NCBI RefSeq assembly: GCF_035917575.1
Contig: NZ_CP109090.1
Coordinates: 1,116,001-1,180,000, forward strand
Length of the DNA: 64,000 nt
Direction of reading: 5' to 3'
Origin: Streptomyces sp. NBC_01788
GTDB lineage: Bacteria > Actinomycetota > Actinomycetes > Streptomycetales > Streptomycetaceae
Shown: positions 53,646 to 61,449 of the stretch, piece by piece
How positions within the stretch are numbered: the first letter of the stretch is position 1
Layout of the letters: the number at the start of each line of letters is the position of its first letter
Notes under the pieces: model-generated
What the model saw: only the letters and a program-made list of their open reading frames with translations
Databases searched by the model: none
What the model was told of the DNA's origin: nothing
Program-made: the position numbers and the translations under genes

Positions 53646-55151
53646 TCACGCACCCACCATCGGCGAGCCCGACGGCGCCCGCAGCGGCGTGGCCAGTTCC
53701 GCCAGGGCGTGTTCCAGGGCGTGGAGATGGGTGAGGGCGGCTTCCGCGGCCGTCGGCCGGGGATGGGCGGGGGCGGCCCGCGGAACGGTGCGGGCGTCAT
53801 CGTCGATGAGGGCCTCCACCGCGCTCTCCACGCGGCGGCACACGGCGGCCAGCCGCTCGTCGTGGGAGGCCTCCGGATCGGCGGCGACGGCGACGAGGCC
53901 GCGGATCTCGCGAGCGCAGTCGTCGAGCAGGGCGAGCACCTGCCGGGCGCGCCGCCGGCGGCCGCGCATCGGGTTCAGCGGGTGCACGAGCGGGGCGACG
54001 GAGAGCCGCACCCGGCCGAGCAGCTGCTCCAGTTCGGCGACGCGAGGTGCCGGGTCGTCGCCGATGGTACCGGCGAGCCGGGCCGCGGCCTCGGCCGTGC
54101 ACGCGTGGACACAGCGCAGGGCCCGCTGGATCCAGGCGTCCGTGACGGCGTGGGTGGTGACGGGCAGCACGAAGAGCACGGCCAGCCAGGCGCCGAGCGC
54201 GCCGACGGCCGTCTCCCCGAGCCGCAGGGCGAGCAGCCCGGGCACGAGGACGCCGAGCAGGCCGTAGAGCGCCGTGGCGAGCACCGTGACCCAGAGCATC
54301 ATCCAGGTGTAGGACACGGCGGCCGTGTAGAAGATGCCGAAGACGCAGACGGCGACCAGGACGGCGGTGGGGAGCGCGGCCCCGTGCAGCGGGACGACGA
54401 CCAGGGCGGCCAGGCCGATGCCCAGCACCGTGCCGAGGACCCGGCGGAAGCCGCGGACCAGGGTCTCGCCGCGCGAGGCGGTGTTCACGAACACCCACCA
54501 GGTGGCGCCGACGGCCCAGTACCAGCGGTCCCCGGACACCAGCTGGCCCACGACGAGCGCGAAGCAGGCGCCCGCGGTCGCCTGCACGGCCTGCCGGGTG
54601 GACACCCGGTCCAGTCCGCGGCCGCCCAGGCCGGCGGGAGCGGCCGCGGCGGGCAGCCGGCGCTCGTAGCACCACACGCCGAAGCGCACCACCGCCGCGG
54701 TGAGCACGGACAGCAGGACGGCGGCGGACACCTCGGCCAGTTGCCCGGTCCTGGTGTGCAGGAACTGCGCCACGAAGAAGGTCATGAACGCGAACACGCC
54801 GAGGCTGTGGCCGCGCGGCCCCCAGCGACGCGCGTACACGCCCGCGCCGACCACGGCGAGGAAGGCGAGGTCGCGTGCCATCGGATGGTCGTGGAGTGCG
54901 GCCGCGACGGCGAGCACGGGCAGGCCGGCGACCGGCAGCAGCACGGTGGTGACGAGCTGTCCGCGCACCGCGGGGTCGGTGACGGTGAACAGGGCGAGCA
55001 GCGCGGCGAGCCCGCCGGTGACGGCACCCGGCAGCGAGTATCCTGCCAGCCCGCAGACGGCGACCGCCAGGCCGATGCCGAGGACGGCCCTGGCGGCGAA
55101 ACGCAGCCGTGTCCGCCCCGGGTCCGGAGCCACGAACACCCTCTTCAGCAC
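53646..55151 (-). CDS. FUSC-family membrane protein
   Basis: 501-aa exporter-like protein, second FUSC paralog in the window. Hydrophobic bundles at about 20-165 and 185-345, with RVSTRQAVQATAGACFALVVGQLVSGDRWYWAVGATWWVFVNTASRGETL between them, then a helical cytosolic tail. GTG 55151. Divergent from an Lrp/AsnC-type regulator, with an array of GAGCCATTGG-like sites between them, so probably under its control. Substrate may be amino-acid-related. Confidence 0.9.
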   Translation of the reverse strand: MLKRVFVAPDPGRTRLRFAARAVLGIGLAVAVCGLAGYSLPGAVTGGLAALLALFTVTDPAVRGQLVTTVLLPVAGLPVLAVAAALHDHPMARDLAFLAVVGAGVYARRWGPRGHSLGVFAFMTFFVAQFLHTRTGQLAEVSAAVLLSVLTAAVVRFGVWCYERRLPAAAAPAGLGGRGLDRVSTRQAVQATAGACFALVVGQLVSGDRWYWAVGATWWVFVNTASRGETLVRGFRRVLGTVLGIGLAALVVVPLHGAALPTAVLVAVCVFGIFYTAAVSYTWMMLWVTVLATALYGLLGVLVPGLLALRLGETAVGALGAWLAVLFVLPVTTHAVTDAWIQRALRCVHACTAEAAARLAGTIGDDPAPRVAELEQLLGRVRLSVAPLVHPLNPMRGRRRRARQVLALLDDCAREIRGLVAVAADPEASHDERLAAVCRRVESAVEALIDDDARTVPRAAPAHPRPTAAEAALTHLHALEHALAELATPLRAPSGSPMVGA

Positions 55152-55290
55152 TGCTTACCGCCCCCTGTGGAAGACACCCGGAACGCCGGTGAACACCGGC
55201 ATGAGAAAGGCGCCGCGGGGATCCGCAGCGCCGTCGACGTGTCCATGAGAGCATCCCCGGCACCCCTGGCTCAAACGAACCCGGCATCAC

Positions 55291-55390
55291 TGAGCCATTG
55301 GCGCATTCGGACACATCATCAACGCACTGGCAGCGAGCCAATGGACCACGGACACTGGTCCACCCGGAAGGCTTTCCAGTGAGCCATTGG
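55291..55390. promoter_or_regulatory. Lrp/AsnC-type operator array
   Basis: Three GAGCCAWTGG motifs start at 55292, 55335 and 55381 (spacing 43 and 46 bp, about four helical turns). A palindrome TGGACCA-N7-TGGTCCA (55342-55362) overlaps the middle one. This phased array fits the wrapping mode of Lrp octamers. Confidence 0.6.
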
Positions 55391-55435
55391 TACAGTCGGC
55401 GTCGATCACCGATCTGGGAGGAGACCCCCGTCGCC

Positions 55436-55912
55436 ATGGCCGTGGACGAACTCGACACCCGCATTCTTCGGCTGCTTCTGGAGCAGCCGCGCACCAGCGT
55501 GCGCGAGTGCTCCCGCATTCTGGGTGTCGCGCGGGGCACCCTCCAGGCCCGCCTCGACCGCCTCGAACGGGACGGCGTGATCACCGGTACGGGTCCCGCC
55601 CTCTCCCCCGTCGCGCTCGGCCACCCGGTCCTGGCGTTCGTGCACATCGAGGTCACCCAGGGCCATCTGGACGATGTCGGGGAGGCGCTGGCCGCCGTAC
55701 CGGAAATCGTCGAGGCGTTCTCCATCACCGGCGGAGGCGACCTGCTCACCCGTGTCGTGGCGCGCGACAACGCCCACCTGGAGGACGTCGTCCAGAAGCT
55801 CATCAGCCTGCCGGGCGTGGTGCGCACCCGTACGGAGGTGGCGTTGCGCGAGCGGGTCCCGTTCCGGCTGCTGCCGCTGGTGGAGTCGATCGGCCGCGGC
55901 GTGCGGGCGTGA
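55436..55912 (+). CDS. Lrp/AsnC-family regulator
   Basis: 158-aa feast/famine regulator. N-terminal winged helix LDTRILRLLLEQPRTSVRECSRILGVARGTLQARLDRL, then the RAM ligand domain (AFVHIEVTQGHLDDVGEALAAVPEIVEAFSITGGGDLLTRV). ATG 55436 (MAVDELDT), with GGGAGGAG 12 nt ahead. Probably senses an amino acid and regulates the divergent FUSC exporter and itself. Confidence 0.94.
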   Translation: MAVDELDTRILRLLLEQPRTSVRECSRILGVARGTLQARLDRLERDGVITGTGPALSPVALGHPVLAFVHIEVTQGHLDDVGEALAAVPEIVEAFSITGGGDLLTRVVARDNAHLEDVVQKLISLPGVVRTRTEVALRERVPFRLLPLVESIGRGVRA

Positions 55913-56016
55913 TGCGGGGGCGAGACTCAAGGGCTGTGGCTGCCCCTGTGAGGTGACTGACCAGGGAGGCTGTGACACAGGGGGCGACGGCACGGGGCCG
56001 GTGATGCAGAGGGCGG

Positions 56017-56934
56017 CTACGCCCCGCGGCCCGGCCTGCCCCGCCCGCCGCTCCTACCGCCGCCCGAGCCGCCGGAGCCACCCGAGCCGCCGCGCCGGTT
56101 GCGGGCCGCGGGGCCGTCCGCACGGCCGGTCGTCCTGCCGGAGCGGCCCGCGGCCTGGCCCGTACGGCCGCCCGCCTTGCCGCCGGTCTTTCCCCCGGCC
56201 TTTCCGCCGGTCGTTCCCCCAGCTTTTCCGCCGGTCTTTCCGCTGGTGGCGGGCTTGCGGCGGGTATCCGCCGCCTCCGCACGCCGGTCCTTGCGCCCCG
56301 GCTGCTCCTCGGACGGGGCCTGGGCGCGGCCCCGGGTGCTGTTCACGGTCCGGCCGCGCACGATCCCGATGAAGTGCTCCACCAGGTCGGTGTGCGCCTC
56401 CTCCGGCCAGCACAGCGCGATGCCCGACTGCGGGGCGTCGGCGACCGGCCGGTAGGTGAGGTCCCTGCGGTGGTGGAGGCGGGCCAGCGACTGGGGGACG
56501 ACGAGCAGCCCCACTCCGGCCGCCACCAGTTCGACGGCGTCGGCCGTGGTGGCGGGACGCTCGAAGGCCTCCTCGCCGGGCGGCCGTTCCCAGCCGAGGA
56601 CGTCGTCGAGCGGATGGAGGACGACCTCGTCGGCCAGGTCCGCCACGGACACCTCGTCCACGGCCGTCACGAGATGGTCCTTGGGGACGATCACCACCGT
56701 GGTCTCGGTGTACAGGGGGATCGCGCTGAAGTAGGTACGGTCCACCGGCAGGCGTACGAGCCCCGCGTCCGCCGCGCCGCCGCGCAGCACGTCGGCGACC
56801 TCGGCGGCCGGAACCTGTACGAGGGCGAGGGGGACGTCCGGCAGGCGCTCGTTCCAGATGCGCGCCCACTTGGCGGGCGTCGCCCCGGGGACGTACGCGA
56901 GCCGGAACGAGGCAGATGCATCCGAGCCGGTCAC
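56017..56934 (-). CDS. LysR-type substrate-binding domain with basic repeat tail, no HTH
   Basis: 305-aa protein. Residues 8-200 are a LysR effector-binding domain (FRLAYVPGATPAKWARIWNERLP, LVAAGVGLLVVPQSLARLHHR), but no N-terminal helix-turn-helix exists. Residues about 225-305 are a low-complexity tail of GGK/TGG/GGR units followed by arginine/glycine stretches, resembling histone-H1-like or RGG tails that bind nucleic acids. GTG 56934. Divergent from DUF5997 with 58 bp between. Function unknown. Confidence 0.85.
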   Translation of the reverse strand: MTGSDASASFRLAYVPGATPAKWARIWNERLPDVPLALVQVPAAEVADVLRGGAADAGLVRLPVDRTYFSAIPLYTETTVVIVPKDHLVTAVDEVSVADLADEVVLHPLDDVLGWERPPGEEAFERPATTADAVELVAAGVGLLVVPQSLARLHHRRDLTYRPVADAPQSGIALCWPEEAHTDLVEHFIGIVRGRTVNSTRGRAQAPSEEQPGRKDRRAEAADTRRKPATSGKTGGKAGGTTGGKAGGKTGGKAGGRTGQAAGRSGRTTGRADGPAARNRRGGSGGSGGSGGGRSGGRGRPGRGA

Positions 56935-56992
56935 GCCGCCAGGTTACCCGGCGTGGTCGGCCCTCCCGTCCGGGGTCGATAGTCTGGACACC

Positions 56993-57388
56993 ATGAAGTC
57001 GCACCAGACCGCCCAGACGATGAAGCCCGCCACCGCGGCGAAGAAGCTGGGTGTGCACCTCCCCGCCACGCCCGCCGAGTTCCAGGAGGGCGTCGTCTCG
57101 CGTGCCGAGCTCAACGAGCTCCAGGCCGATCCGCCCGAGTGGCTGCGGGACCTGCGACGCGACGGCCCCCACCCGCGTCCGGTGGTCGCGGCCAAGCTGG
57201 GTGTCTCCATCTCCGGTCTCGCGCGCGGCGGGGTCACCGAGGCGCTGACCACCGAGCAGATCGAGGCGCTGAAGCAGGAGCAGCCCGAGTGGCTGGAGAA
57301 GGAGCGCGCCACGCAGGCCGAGGTGCGCAAGGAGACGGCACGCCTGAAGCAGCGCGACGCGGAACGCGCCGAGCAGGACACGGAGTAA
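56993..57388 (+). CDS. DUF5997-family protein
   Basis: 131-aa soluble charged protein (MKPATAAKKLGVHLPATPAEFQ, VVAAKLGVSISGLARGGVTEALT), matching DUF5997 proteins. TAGTCT (56980-56985) lies seven bases before ATG 56993, so the mRNA is probably leaderless. The region at 90-131 is a charged coil. Always beside the LysR-type effector protein in my recollection of streptomycete genomes. Function unknown. Confidence 0.85.
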   Translation: MKSHQTAQTMKPATAAKKLGVHLPATPAEFQEGVVSRAELNELQADPPEWLRDLRRDGPHPRPVVAAKLGVSISGLARGGVTEALTTEQIEALKQEQPEWLEKERATQAEVRKETARLKQRDAERAEQDTE

Positions 57389-57473
57389 CCGCCGGGTCAC
57401 TGACCTGCCGACGGAGCCGACGGCGGGAAAACGCGTGGACAGCCTCCCGCCCCGCCCGGCAAAGTAACCACCC

Positions 57474-58217
57474 GTGACGAGCAGCGAACTGTGGAGCCGC
57501 GAAACCGCCGAACGCTACGACGCCGGGGAGGCCGAGAGGTCCTCGGCCTCCTTCCTCGGACCGACTCTCGACTTCCTCTCCGAACTCGCCGGTGACGGGC
57601 GGGCGTTGGAGTTCGCCATGGGGACCGGACGCGTCGGCCTCCCGCTCCGGGAACGCGGAGTGCCCGTGGTGGGCATCGAACTGTCCGAGCACATGGCGGC
57701 GGTCCTACGGCGCAAGATCGACGAGGACAGGCTCCCGGTCGCCCTCGGGGACATGGCCACGACCACCGTCCCCGGCGAGTTCACCCTGGTCTACCTCGTC
57801 TACAACACGATCACGAACCTGCTCACCCAGGACGAGCAGGTCGAGTGCTTCCGCAACGCCGCACGCCATCTGGCGCCCGGCGGCCGGTTCGTCATCGAGC
57901 TGGGCGTGCCGCCGCTGCGGTTCCTGCCGCCGGGGCAGGTCGCGGTGCCGTTCGACGTCTCCGACCGGCATCTCGGCTTCGACACCTTCGACCTCGTCGA
58001 GCAGATCCTCGTCTCGCACCACTTCAGCCGTGACGGCGAGGACGACGGCCGCTACCGCCGCACCGACTCCCGGCACCGGTACGCGTGGCCGGCGGAACTC
58101 GACCTGATGGCGCGGATCGCGGGGCTCGAACTGGACCGGCGCGTCGGCGACTGGGACGGGACGCCGTTCACCGACGACTCCGCGAAGCACATCTCCGTCT
58201 GGCGCAAGCCGGCTTGA
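57474..58217 (+). CDS. class I SAM-dependent methyltransferase
   Basis: 247-aa methyltransferase. Motif I is ALEFAMGTGRVGLPL (EFAMGTGR replaces the usual D/E-x-G-x-G), motif II VVGIELSEHMAAVL, motif post-I VALGDMATT, and motif IV FTLVYLVYNTITNLLTQDEQ. Start GTG 57474. Acceptor unknown. Last typical core gene before the accessory region. Confidence 0.9.
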   Translation: MTSSELWSRETAERYDAGEAERSSASFLGPTLDFLSELAGDGRALEFAMGTGRVGLPLRERGVPVVGIELSEHMAAVLRRKIDEDRLPVALGDMATTTVPGEFTLVYLVYNTITNLLTQDEQVECFRNAARHLAPGGRFVIELGVPPLRFLPPGQVAVPFDVSDRHLGFDTFDLVEQILVSHHFSRDGEDDGRYRRTDSRHRYAWPAELDLMARIAGLELDRRVGDWDGTPFTDDSAKHISVWRKPA

Positions 58218-58239
58218 GCCGTTCCGCCTCCTGTACTGC

Positions 58240-58583
58240 TCAGAGGCTGCCGACGACGCGGAGAACGTCCCCAGTGTCCACGCCGACATGCGAGGCCAGG
58301 GCGATGGCGCCGTCGAAGGTGACGTCGTCCCCCACAAGGCCGACGGCGGCCGGCGCCGGCGGAACCTTGCCGTGGTCGAGCAGCGCAGCCCACTGCTGCC
58401 GGCCGAGGCTGAGATAGCGAAGTCGGCGAGGTCGGCGAGGACGGTCAGGTCGGTTGTCCCGGCGCCCGTGAGGTCGAGACCGTGCAGGTGGGGGACGCTA
58501 CGCAGCGGCGTGAGGTCGACCGCGGCGGTGGTCTTCAGGTCGAGCGACGCGAGGTGGGGGTGGCCCGCCAGCGGGCAGCAACG
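58240..58583 (-). pseudogene. frameshifted leucine-rich-repeat protein remnant
   Basis: From 58583 downward: LAGHPHLASLDLKTTAAVDLTPLRSVPHLHGLDL, then LTVLADLADF. Near 58418 one base is missing. In the other frame it continues RYLSLGRQQWAALLDHGKVPPAPAAV to a TGA at 58240-58242. LRR periodicity is clear. The N-terminus is absent, so this is a decayed fragment. Confidence 0.7.
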
Positions 58584-58585
58584 CA

Positions 58586-58777
58586 CGGTGTGCGTTTCTG
58601 ACGTTGACCTACCTGCTGGCCCGTGAGGGCATCGTCCTCGACCAGGTCGCCCTCGTTCGGCGTGTGCTCCGCAGGGCGGATGACGCGGAAGGGGCGCTCG
58701 GCCTGGCACGGGTGGTTGGCGTGCTCATGCGACGCGTACTGCCACCGGAGGGCCGGGCGCCAATCCGGGATGGCTGA
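58586..58777 (+). pseudogene. coding fragment, opposite strand
   Basis: An open frame with strong streptomycete codon bias but no start reads FLTLTYLLAREGIVLDQVAL, then RRADDAEGALGLARVVG, ending TGA 58775-58777. I do not recognise the protein. It abuts the LRR remnant at a 17-bp palindrome AACGCAC-GGT-GTGCGTT (58580-58596). Confidence 0.4.
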
Positions 58778-58862
58778 AACAGCCAGGCTGGCATCAACTC
58801 GGCACTCCGGGAATCGCCTTCGGTCGGGATCCGTGGCCGGCCTGAGCGTCCGGAGAAGCAGT

Positions 58863-60170
58863 TCAGAGATCTTCGATGCGCAGTCTCCTCGTACCGTCCA
58901 GGCGGTCTCGCAGGTGAGCGATCGCCTTCTCCGGCTCGCCCTGATGCACCAGGCGTTCGGCCTCCGCGACCACATCGCCCAGCGTCCCGAACGAAACGCG
59001 GTCTTTTGCGGGGACAGTCTGCGGGGAGGGTTCGACGTCAGCTGTCTCAGGAAGGCCGCACAGCCTGATGACCTGGGCGCGGGCGCAGGCGTGCTCGTCA
59101 GGGTGACCGCCGTGCCGGGCGAAGTGATCGTCCAGGTACGCGAGAGCTTCGTCTGCTCGGTCGGCCTCGACGAAGATGCGGCAGAGCAGATGGATGATCC
59201 AGTCGGAGTCCCCGCCGACCGTCTCGGCCGCCCGGCCCAGTATCTCGATCGCTTCGTCGTGGCGGTCATTGCGCGCGAGAAGTTCAGCGAGTTCGAATAC
59301 CGCATGAGGTTCTCCTGCTCTGCTGTACTGCCTCAACAGAGCAACCGCCTCCTCGATCCGGCCCCGTTCCTCCAGGAGTCGGGTGAGCGCGGTCCGGGCG
59401 TACTCGGCCCCGTCCTCGGTGAGACAGGCACGAAGCTCCGCCTCACGTCCGTGTCGGGCCAGCAGAGCGGCAAGTTGCCCGGCATGCCCGGCGAACACCA
59501 TGCCGTCGACACTGACGTATTTCCTGAGCAGTACCGCCGCCTCGTCGACGCGACCCTGGCGTTCCAGGAGCGTGGCATGCAAGGGGACGGTGTCCCAGGC
59601 ATCCGTCACCCACGGCTCGAACGGGACCGTCGCACCGACGCCGACGGGTGGGAGCAGGGCAGCGATCTCGCCATCACGGCCATGGCCCACGGTGACTTCC
59701 ACCAGTACCTCGGCAAGGCAACTGTCGGCGGTCCGGGGACCGAGCAGTGCGAGGACCTGGTCGATGTCACCCTGCCGGGCCAGCACGCGCGCAAACTCGC
59801 ACGCGGCCTCTCGGTGACCGGTGTCGGCGTGCGGACGCAACAGTTCGACGGCTTCGTCGAGCCGCTCCCAGTCGGCGAGCAGCCGGCCGACGGTACGGAC
59901 AGCCGGCCACCACCCGGTGGAGGCGAACGGCTCCAGGAGCGTCAACGCCTCGGCCTGCCCGCCGGATCCACCGTCGGCCACTGCGGCTTCGGCGAGCCGG
60001 TGGGCGCAGAACCAGTCACCGCGAGCCGCGGCCTCGCGAAGTGTGCCGTGATAGCCATGCTTGTGGAGAGCCGCAGCGACGGCGGGTGGTATCCAGCCGT
60101 CGTACGTGCGGTGGCGGTGATCGAGGTCCGCTGAGTCCATGATCGCGAACTCTAGTGCCGCATCAGGCAT
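58863..60170 (-). CDS. TPR-like repeat protein
   Basis: 435-aa cytosolic alpha-helical protein made of degenerate tetratricopeptide-like repeats (WFCAHRLAEAAVADG, LDEAVELLRPHADTG, VDEAAVLLRKYVS, IEEAVALLRQYSRAG, HDEAIEILGRAAETV, EKAIAHLRDRLDG). It starts at ATG 60170 (GGAGC ahead); ATG 60140 is unsupported. No enzymatic motif. Proteins of this look are common paralogs in streptomycetes; probably a scaffold. It lies in the accessory block. Confidence 0.8.
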   Translation of the reverse strand: MPDAALEFAIMDSADLDHRHRTYDGWIPPAVAAALHKHGYHGTLREAAARGDWFCAHRLAEAAVADGGSGGQAEALTLLEPFASTGWWPAVRTVGRLLADWERLDEAVELLRPHADTGHREAACEFARVLARQGDIDQVLALLGPRTADSCLAEVLVEVTVGHGRDGEIAALLPPVGVGATVPFEPWVTDAWDTVPLHATLLERQGRVDEAAVLLRKYVSVDGMVFAGHAGQLAALLARHGREAELRACLTEDGAEYARTALTRLLEERGRIEEAVALLRQYSRAGEPHAVFELAELLARNDRHDEAIEILGRAAETVGGDSDWIIHLLCRIFVEADRADEALAYLDDHFARHGGHPDEHACARAQVIRLCGLPETADVEPSPQTVPAKDRVSFGTLGDVVAEAERLVHQGEPEKAIAHLRDRLDGTRRLRIEDL

Positions 60171-60244
60171 GGTTCGCTCCAGTGATGGGGCTCGTGGCAG
60201 TGGCGGAACTCGCCCCTCGTCGGGTGGGCGCCCCGCTGGTGCGG

Positions 60245-60568
60245 TCAGTCGGGCGAGCCCGCGCTCCGCTCGCTCTCGAACTCCCAGGCGGAGGTGGGTC
60301 CCCGGATGAAAAAGTGGAAGTCCGGTGCGAGGGCCAGTTCCGAGTTGTCGTCCGCATCGAACCAGGCAACGGACGGTTCCCCGTATCGGCCGCAGGTCCC
60401 GTAGTCGAGCCCGATCCAGTAGTGCCCGTCACTCCAGACCAGCACCACTGCCGTGGGCAGGCCCCATTCCTCGACCAGGTACGGGCTGTCGAGCAGGGAC
60501 AGCGTCCGCTCACGCTGACCAATACCCATCACGCTGCCGAACGGGATGGGGCAAGGCATTGGGCTCAT
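60245..60568 (-). CDS. SUKH/SMI1-KNR4-like protein, N-terminally short
   Basis: 107-aa protein that matches the C-terminal half of SMI1/KNR4 (SUKH) immunity proteins: YLVEEWGLPTAVVLVWSDGHYWIGLDYGTCG and EPSVAWFDADD. A normal SUKH is 150-200 aa, so the first 60-90 residues seem lost. ATG 60568 has no good ribosome binding site. Possible orphan immunity gene remnant. Confidence 0.6.
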   Translation of the reverse strand: MSPMPCPIPFGSVMGIGQRERTLSLLDSPYLVEEWGLPTAVVLVWSDGHYWIGLDYGTCGRYGEPSVAWFDADDNSELALAPDFHFFIRGPTSAWEFESERSAGSPD

Positions 60569-60759
60569 GGGAGGTTACGGGGAGCCAGCCCTTCTACGGC
60601 AGATCTACCGTGTTGTCGATGAGCCGGGAGAGCGGTTGGCGCGCATGTGGTAACCGGGCTTGCTGGCAGGGTAGTTGACTATACGGTCGATTCGGGACAT
60701 GGGGCCCGGAACGGAGCGAGCCGAAGGCCGGCGGGTCCGATGGGTGAAACGGGGGACAC

Positions 60760-61449
60760 ATGCCGAGAGCCGACAGGCGACGTCGCGTCCTTGTGTGGGG
60801 CGGGGCCGGCGGAGGAGTGGCCACGGTCGCAGGCCTCGCGCTGCTGTGGCAACCGGGGCAGACGCTGGCCTGGGGGGCCGGCGTGTCAGCGGCTGCCGCG
60901 GCCGCGTACCTCAGTCAGGAAGCACCCAGACATCTCCAGGACACCCTGGCCCGGCGTAGGGCCAGGAGGGAGCTGACAGAGAGTCCCCCACTTGCCGTCA
61001 CCGCAGAGATCAGGAACCACGACTACGTCACACTCGACCTCGGCGACCGCGTCGTAGACGTCCCGGCCGCCGGGCATACTGTCCGGATCGTCGTGACCTC
61101 GATGGGGCCTTCGGCCGTGGTGCTGATGGGGGTGCGTGCGGAGGTCTTGTCCCGCGAAGAGTTCCCGGGGAATCTCACCAGACACGCGGCCGAAGTTCCG
61201 GTGCGGCATTTCGAGGCTTCCCTCGACGCCGACCCGCCGGAGGTGCGCGCCTTGGGCGAAAGTGACTTCCCTTACCGAATCGCCGCGGACGAGTCCGAGA
61301 TCTTCGACCTCCTCGTCAGCACCGAGCGCGCCCTCGTGCAGTGGGTGCTGTGGTTGGACTGGACGTCCGCGGGCCGCCGGGGCAGTACCCGCGTCGACCT
61401 CCAGGGTCACGCGTTCCGTACTGCCGGACGTCAGCTGGGCGGAGTCTGA
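60760..61449 (+). CDS. membrane-anchored protein, single beta-rich domain
   Basis: 229-aa protein. Basic lead, then two close hydrophobic segments (about 11-30 and 36-50), then a 160-residue beta-rich domain (VRIVVTSMGPSAVVLMGVRAEVLSRE, LVQWVLWLDWTSAGRRGSTRVDL). TGA overlaps the next ATG by one base. The domain resembles residues 100-300 of the following protein. No known family. Confidence 0.75.
   Translation: MPRADRRRRVLVWGGAGGGVATVAGLALLWQPGQTLAWGAGVSAAAAAAYLSQEAPRHLQDTLARRRARRELTESPPLAVTAEIRNHDYVTLDLGDRVVDVPAAGHTVRIVVTSMGPSAVVLMGVRAEVLSREEFPGNLTRHAAEVPVRHFEASLDADPPEVRALGESDFPYRIAADESEIFDLLVSTERALVQWVLWLDWTSAGRRGSTRVDLQGHAFRTAGRQLGGV

Noticed and set aside
56160-56260. Repeated CCGCCGGTCTTT-like units as an array
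   Set aside because: They encode the GGK/TGG protein tail of the LysR-type effector gene in frame.
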